Of a stretch of DNA of 64,000 nucleotides, positions 61,285 to 64,000 are shown piece by piece. Both the position numbers and the translations under genes were made by a program. How positions within the stretch are numbered: the stretch's first letter is position 1; each line of letters starts with the position of its first letter. Source of the stretch: Roseinatronobacter sp052379845. GTDB lineage: Bacteria; Pseudomonadota; Alphaproteobacteria; Rhodobacterales; Rhodobacteraceae. The stretch lies in NCBI GenBank assembly GCA_052379845.1, contig JBQTCF010000025.1; one strand, given 5' to 3'. The notes under the pieces are model-generated. The model made no database searches. It had not been told where the DNA came from and saw only the letters and a list, made by a program, of their open reading frames with translations.

Positions 61285-62034
61285 ATGTCACGGATCAAAG
61301 CGTTCATGCTTGCAGGGGCAAGCATGGCATTAGTTTTATCTGCGCAAACAGGCTTTGCCGACCCGCTGACCTACAGCGTCGACGGGGTCGAATTTCAAGG
61401 ATATGTCGCGCGCCCCGATGGGGATGCACGCGGCACGGTGCTGATTGTCCATGACTGGGACGGCGTGAATGACCATGAAATCGCGCGCGCCGATGCGCTG
61501 GCACAAGCGGGCTTTGTGGGCGTTGCCGTGGACCTGTTCGGGCGCGACGCGGTTCTGGACGGGTTTGAGGATTACCGCCGCGAAACGGGCGCCCTTTATG
61601 CCGACCGTGCCACGTTCCGCGCGCGCATCTCAGCCGCTGCGCAGGCGGCTGCGCAGCTGGACGGCGTGCCCGCACAGATGGTGATTACCGGCTATTGCTT
61701 CGGCGGCGCCGCTGCATTGGAAGCGGCCCGCGCAGGCATGGAGATGGCAGGCTTTGTCAGCTTTCATGGCGGGCTGGACACCCCCGACGGGCAGGATTAC
61801 AGCGCCACCACCGGCCCGGTTCTGGTGCTGCACGGATCGGCCGACCCGGTTTCGGGCATGGATGATCTGGCGCGCCTGATGGATGAATTGCAGGCCGCCG
61901 ATGTGCCCCATGAAGCGCAGGTATTTGGCGGCGCGCGCCATTCTTTTACGGTTCAGGAATCAAATGACTGGGACGCCGCGGCCAATGACAAGGCCCATGC
62001 CGCGCTGTCGCGGTTTCTGGATCAGATATTCTGA
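61285..62034 (+). CDS. Secreted dienelactone hydrolase-like alpha/beta hydrolase
   Basis: A 249-residue protein with a signal peptide (MSRIKAFMLAGASMALVLSAQTGFADP, cleaved after FA). The DLH domain has a Cys nucleophile in ITGYCFGGAAALEAA, an Asp in GSADPVSGMDD and a His in GARHSFTV. Classical DLHs are cytosolic, so export suggests another substrate, possibly a cell-wall or environmental lactone. GGGTGGA precedes ATG 61285. Confidence 0.85.
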   Translation: MSRIKAFMLAGASMALVLSAQTGFADPLTYSVDGVEFQGYVARPDGDARGTVLIVHDWDGVNDHEIARADALAQAGFVGVAVDLFGRDAVLDGFEDYRRETGALYADRATFRARISAAAQAAAQLDGVPAQMVITGYCFGGAAALEAARAGMEMAGFVSFHGGLDTPDGQDYSATTGPVLVLHGSADPVSGMDDLARLMDELQAADVPHEAQVFGGARHSFTVQESNDWDAAANDKAHAALSRFLDQIF

Positions 62035-62043
62035 CCCCCGCCG

Positions 62044-62697
62044 CTACAGCGAATAGCGGTCCGCACTATTGGCATCCTGACGCAACCGCGTCAGGAACGC
62101 CGTCGAAATATGGGTTTTTAACGCCTCATACGCGCCCTGCCCGTCCTGGGCGGCAATCGCTTCGACAATGGCGGAATGCTCGTCAATGGTCTGGGTGCCG
62201 CGTCCTTCAAAACTCAGCGATGTTGTGGCCAGCAGCGCCATGGAACGGTGCACCAGATCCAGTTGCTGCACCAGATAACGGTTATGCGATGCAAGGTGGA
62301 TCTGCTTGTGAAACCGCCGGTTGGCACGGCTTAGCGCTTTGGGGTCATTGATCAGCTTTCGGTCTTCATCAACCATGGTCCGCAACAGGCGCACTTCTTC
62401 ATCGGTGGCATGGCGCGCCGCCAGACGGGCGGCAAATCCTTCCAGTTCGGCGCGCACAGCATAAAGTTCGGCCAATTGGTTATGATCCAGCGATGCAACA
62501 ATCAACGACCGCCCGTCGCGCGTCAGCAGCGACTGCGTTTCAAGGCGCTGCAATGCTTCGCGGATCGGGGTGCGTGACACGCCAAAACGCTCCGCCAGTT
62601 CAGATTCCACCAATCTGTCGCCGGGTTTGTAGACGCCAAGATCAATCGCTTCCAGGATCAGTGTATAGGCATCTTTTGGCGGCTTGAAGTCAGGCAT
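62044..62697 (-). CDS. GntR-family transcriptional regulator (FCD/FadR subfamily)
   Basis: A 217-residue dimeric repressor. The winged helix is at residues 7-70 (GDRLVESELAERFGVSRTPI, REALQRLETQSLL). The FCD ligand domain contains the metal-type residues DxxFH (RRFHKQIHLAS), LVHRSMALLATT and EHSAIVEAI. Ligands of this subfamily are often small organic acids. The start at MPDFKPPKD is preferred; upstream ATGs at 62715 and 62754 lack ribosome-binding sites. It is divergent from the aldolase gene across 268 bases, so that gene is a possible target. Confidence 0.9.
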   Translation of the reverse strand: MPDFKPPKDAYTLILEAIDLGVYKPGDRLVESELAERFGVSRTPIREALQRLETQSLLTRDGRSLIVASLDHNQLAELYAVRAELEGFAARLAARHATDEEVRLLRTMVDEDRKLINDPKALSRANRRFHKQIHLASHNRYLVQQLDLVHRSMALLATTSLSFEGRGTQTIDEHSAIVEAIAAQDGQGAYEALKTHISTAFLTRLRQDANSADRYSL

Positions 62698-62965
62698 AAC
62701 ATCACTCTTTTGCATGGCGGGCGCAACAAGACCCCGCTTTTGGCGAAATGACAAGCCGGAATATCCCGCGCCACCCCTCCGACCGGCCTGCGCTCTGGCC
62801 CACTTTTCGACCCTCCCCCCCGCCAGCAGTTATGTTTTCGCACGCAAGAACATGATCCTTGTGTCTGATTGCGCTAACATTCCTGTCGGCCGCATGTTCA
62901 TCATTGTTTCGTCACAATCCAGCGATTAACCCTGCCTGAAACAACCATCCGGACAGGAGCAGCCC
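62698..62965. promoter_or_regulatory. Divergent promoter region of the GntR gene and fbaB
   Basis: A 268-base gap with sequence AT-richer than surroundings near 62860-62910. It must contain both promoters. I see no unambiguous operator; the FCD-type half-site TGGTNNACCA is not obvious. GGACAGGAGC precedes the aldolase start. Confidence 0.4.
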
Positions 62966-63895
62966 ATGCGTGCAACCCGCATCGTTCAAAAAATTCTCAG
63001 CAATTACGAAGGGGAAACCCCGGGCGTAAAGGCCAACCTGTGCCGCATGCTGATGCAGGGCAAACTGGGCGGCACCGGCAAAATGATCATCCTGCCCGTC
63101 GATCAGGGGTTCGAACATGGCCCCGCACGCACCTTCGCGCCCAACCCCGCCGCCTATGACCCGCATTACCATTATCAACTGGCCATCGATGCGGGCCTGA
63201 ACGCCTATGCCGCCCCCCTGGGCATGATCGAAGCGGGCGCTGACACATTCGCAGGCCAGATCCCGACAATCCTGAAGGTCAACAGCGCCAATTCGCTGAT
63301 GTCTGACACGGCAGGCAAAAATCAGGCCATCACCGGCAGCGTCGATGACGCGCTGCGCCTTGGCTGCGCGGCAATCGGGTTCACCATCTACCCCGGCTCG
63401 GATTGCGCCCTGGGCATGTTCGAGGAAATCTCCGCCATGCGCGAAGAAGCCGCCGCCAAGGGGGTGGCAACCGTCATCTGGTCCTATCCACGTGGCGAAG
63501 CCATCACCAAAGACGGCGAAACCGCCATTGATGTGGCCGCCTATGCGGCGCAAATCGCGGCCTTGCTGGGCGCGCATGTCATCAAGATCAAGCTGTCCAC
63601 AGATCATCTGATGCTGCCCGAAGCCAAGAAAGTCTATGAAGACCAGAAAATCGACATCGCAACGCAAGCCGCGCGTGTCAAACACTGCATGCAAGCCAGT
63701 TTCAACGGCCGGCGCATCGTGGTGTTTTCAGGCGGCGCGAAAAAGGGCGAGGATTCGGTCTATGATGACGCCCGCGCCATCCGCGACGGGGGCGGCAACG
63801 GCTCCATCATCGGGCGCAACAGCTTCCAGCGCTCGCGCGAAGATGCGCTTGCCATGCTTGGCAAACTGGTCGAAATCTACAAGGGCAAGGCATAA
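62966..63895 (+). CDS. fbaB: Class I fructose-bisphosphate aldolase (DhnA type)
   Basis: A 309-residue Schiff-base aldolase of the DhnA/FbaB family. PVDQGFEHGPARTF is near the N-terminus, GFTIYPGSDCALGMFEE mid-chain, VIKIKLSTDH carries the Schiff-base-type Lys, and FSGGAKKGEDSVYDD and GGNGSIIGRNSFQR bind phosphate. It cleaves fructose 1,6-bisphosphate to DHAP and glyceraldehyde 3-phosphate. It stands alone, next to a divergent GntR regulator. Confidence 0.95.
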   Translation: MRATRIVQKILSNYEGETPGVKANLCRMLMQGKLGGTGKMIILPVDQGFEHGPARTFAPNPAAYDPHYHYQLAIDAGLNAYAAPLGMIEAGADTFAGQIPTILKVNSANSLMSDTAGKNQAITGSVDDALRLGCAAIGFTIYPGSDCALGMFEEISAMREEAAAKGVATVIWSYPRGEAITKDGETAIDVAAYAAQIAALLGAHVIKIKLSTDHLMLPEAKKVYEDQKIDIATQAARVKHCMQASFNGRRIVVFSGGAKKGEDSVYDDARAIRDGGGNGSIIGRNSFQRSREDALAMLGKLVEIYKGKA

Positions 63896-64000
63896 TCCGA
63901 CCGCTTGCCCAGCCGGGACCACACCAGGGTTTCATCTTGCCAAAAATACTCAAAAATACCCCAGAAATGACGTCAGAAAAGGGGGCATATGCCCCCTCAG
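63896..64000. other. Right window edge after fbaB
   Basis: No gene is visible. The stretch holds the dispersed motif at 63931-63951 and a half-copy of it, then GC-rich sequence. No clear T-tract terminator is present. Confidence 0.5.
63931..63951 (+). repeat. Dispersed motif CATCTTGCCAAAAATACTC after the aldolase gene
   Basis: An exact copy of the motif, 36 bases after the fructose-bisphosphate aldolase stop and followed by a second half-copy (CAAAAATACCCC). Confidence 0.75.

Noticed and set aside
1..64000. CRISPR arrays, rRNA genes, prophage or integrase genes
   Set aside because: No regularly spaced direct repeats, no rRNA sequence and no phage or integrase motifs were seen; the only mobile-element trace is the IS110 scrap.

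Overview
The window looks like chromosomal DNA of a Rhodobacteraceae (Rhodobacter/Roseobacter-type) alphaproteobacterium. The basis is high GC, long co-directional operons with ATGA/TGATG overlaps, a crotonyl-CoA carboxylase/reductase plus malate synthase G (ethylmalonyl-CoA pathway genes), a PccR-type regulator of propionyl-CoA carboxylase, an alphaproteobacterial TIGR02186/Alph_Pro_TM protein, a Rhodobacterales-like FliG, and a short dispersed intergenic motif (CATCTTGCCAAAAATACTC) that I remember as common in this family. The genus is not determined. Apart from a decayed IS110-family scrap at the left edge there is no sign of mobile DNA, and there is no CRISPR array or rRNA operon.

Layout. 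1-720: open frame with a HEPN-like motif running off the left edge, IS110 relict inside a perfect 34-bp inverted repeat, tRNA-Ser(GCU). 1-13.5 kb: lepA, DUF1989 protein with a tiny CxxC membrane protein, glcB, threonine aldolase, nfuA-tsaB-rimI, TSUP exporter with TIGR02186 protein, a stand-alone Lrp effector domain, a RecD-like helicase. 13.5-20.9 kb: ccr, a PlsB-like acyltransferase, ndk, rimO, I78-inhibitor lipoprotein, Tas-like aldo/keto reductase, HAD phosphatase. 20.9-27.8 kb (minus): a tightly packed cluster of tiny membrane ORF, XpaC, TelA, DUF2927 lipoprotein, SPFH-GYF, double zinc-ribbon membrane protein, pfkB kinase and dtd. 27.9-31.7 kb: pseudouridine synthase, hisB-hisH, deoD, FkbM methyltransferase. 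31.9-33.7 kb: rpsB-tsf. 33.8-40.9 kb: SulP permease, multi-PAS/MCP-like sensor, purB, small secreted protein, solitary fliG. 41.1-54.9 kb: a short-chain acyl-CoA block. 54.9-63.9 kb: adenine deaminase, sulfotransferase and MshEN-GT2 glycosyltransferase, carA, yqeY, secreted dienelactone-hydrolase-like protein, GntR regulator, class I aldolase.

The most striking region is 41-55 kb. An acetate/propionate kinase is fused in one reading frame to a PduL-type phosphotransacylase (AckA-PduL), next to methylmalonyl-CoA mutase, both propionyl-CoA carboxylase subunits and the PccR regulator. Together these would take propionate to propionyl-phosphate, propionyl-CoA, methylmalonyl-CoA and succinyl-CoA; an epimerase and the B12 chaperone are not in the window. 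TTTGCAAA-type sites lie upstream of pccB and pccR. Between pccB and pccA sit small uncharacterised genes, including two tandem paralogous mini-lipoproteins of 46 and 43 residues. The XpaC-TelA-SPFH cluster is the other candidate for a poorly understood multi-gene system, probably envelope or membrane stress.
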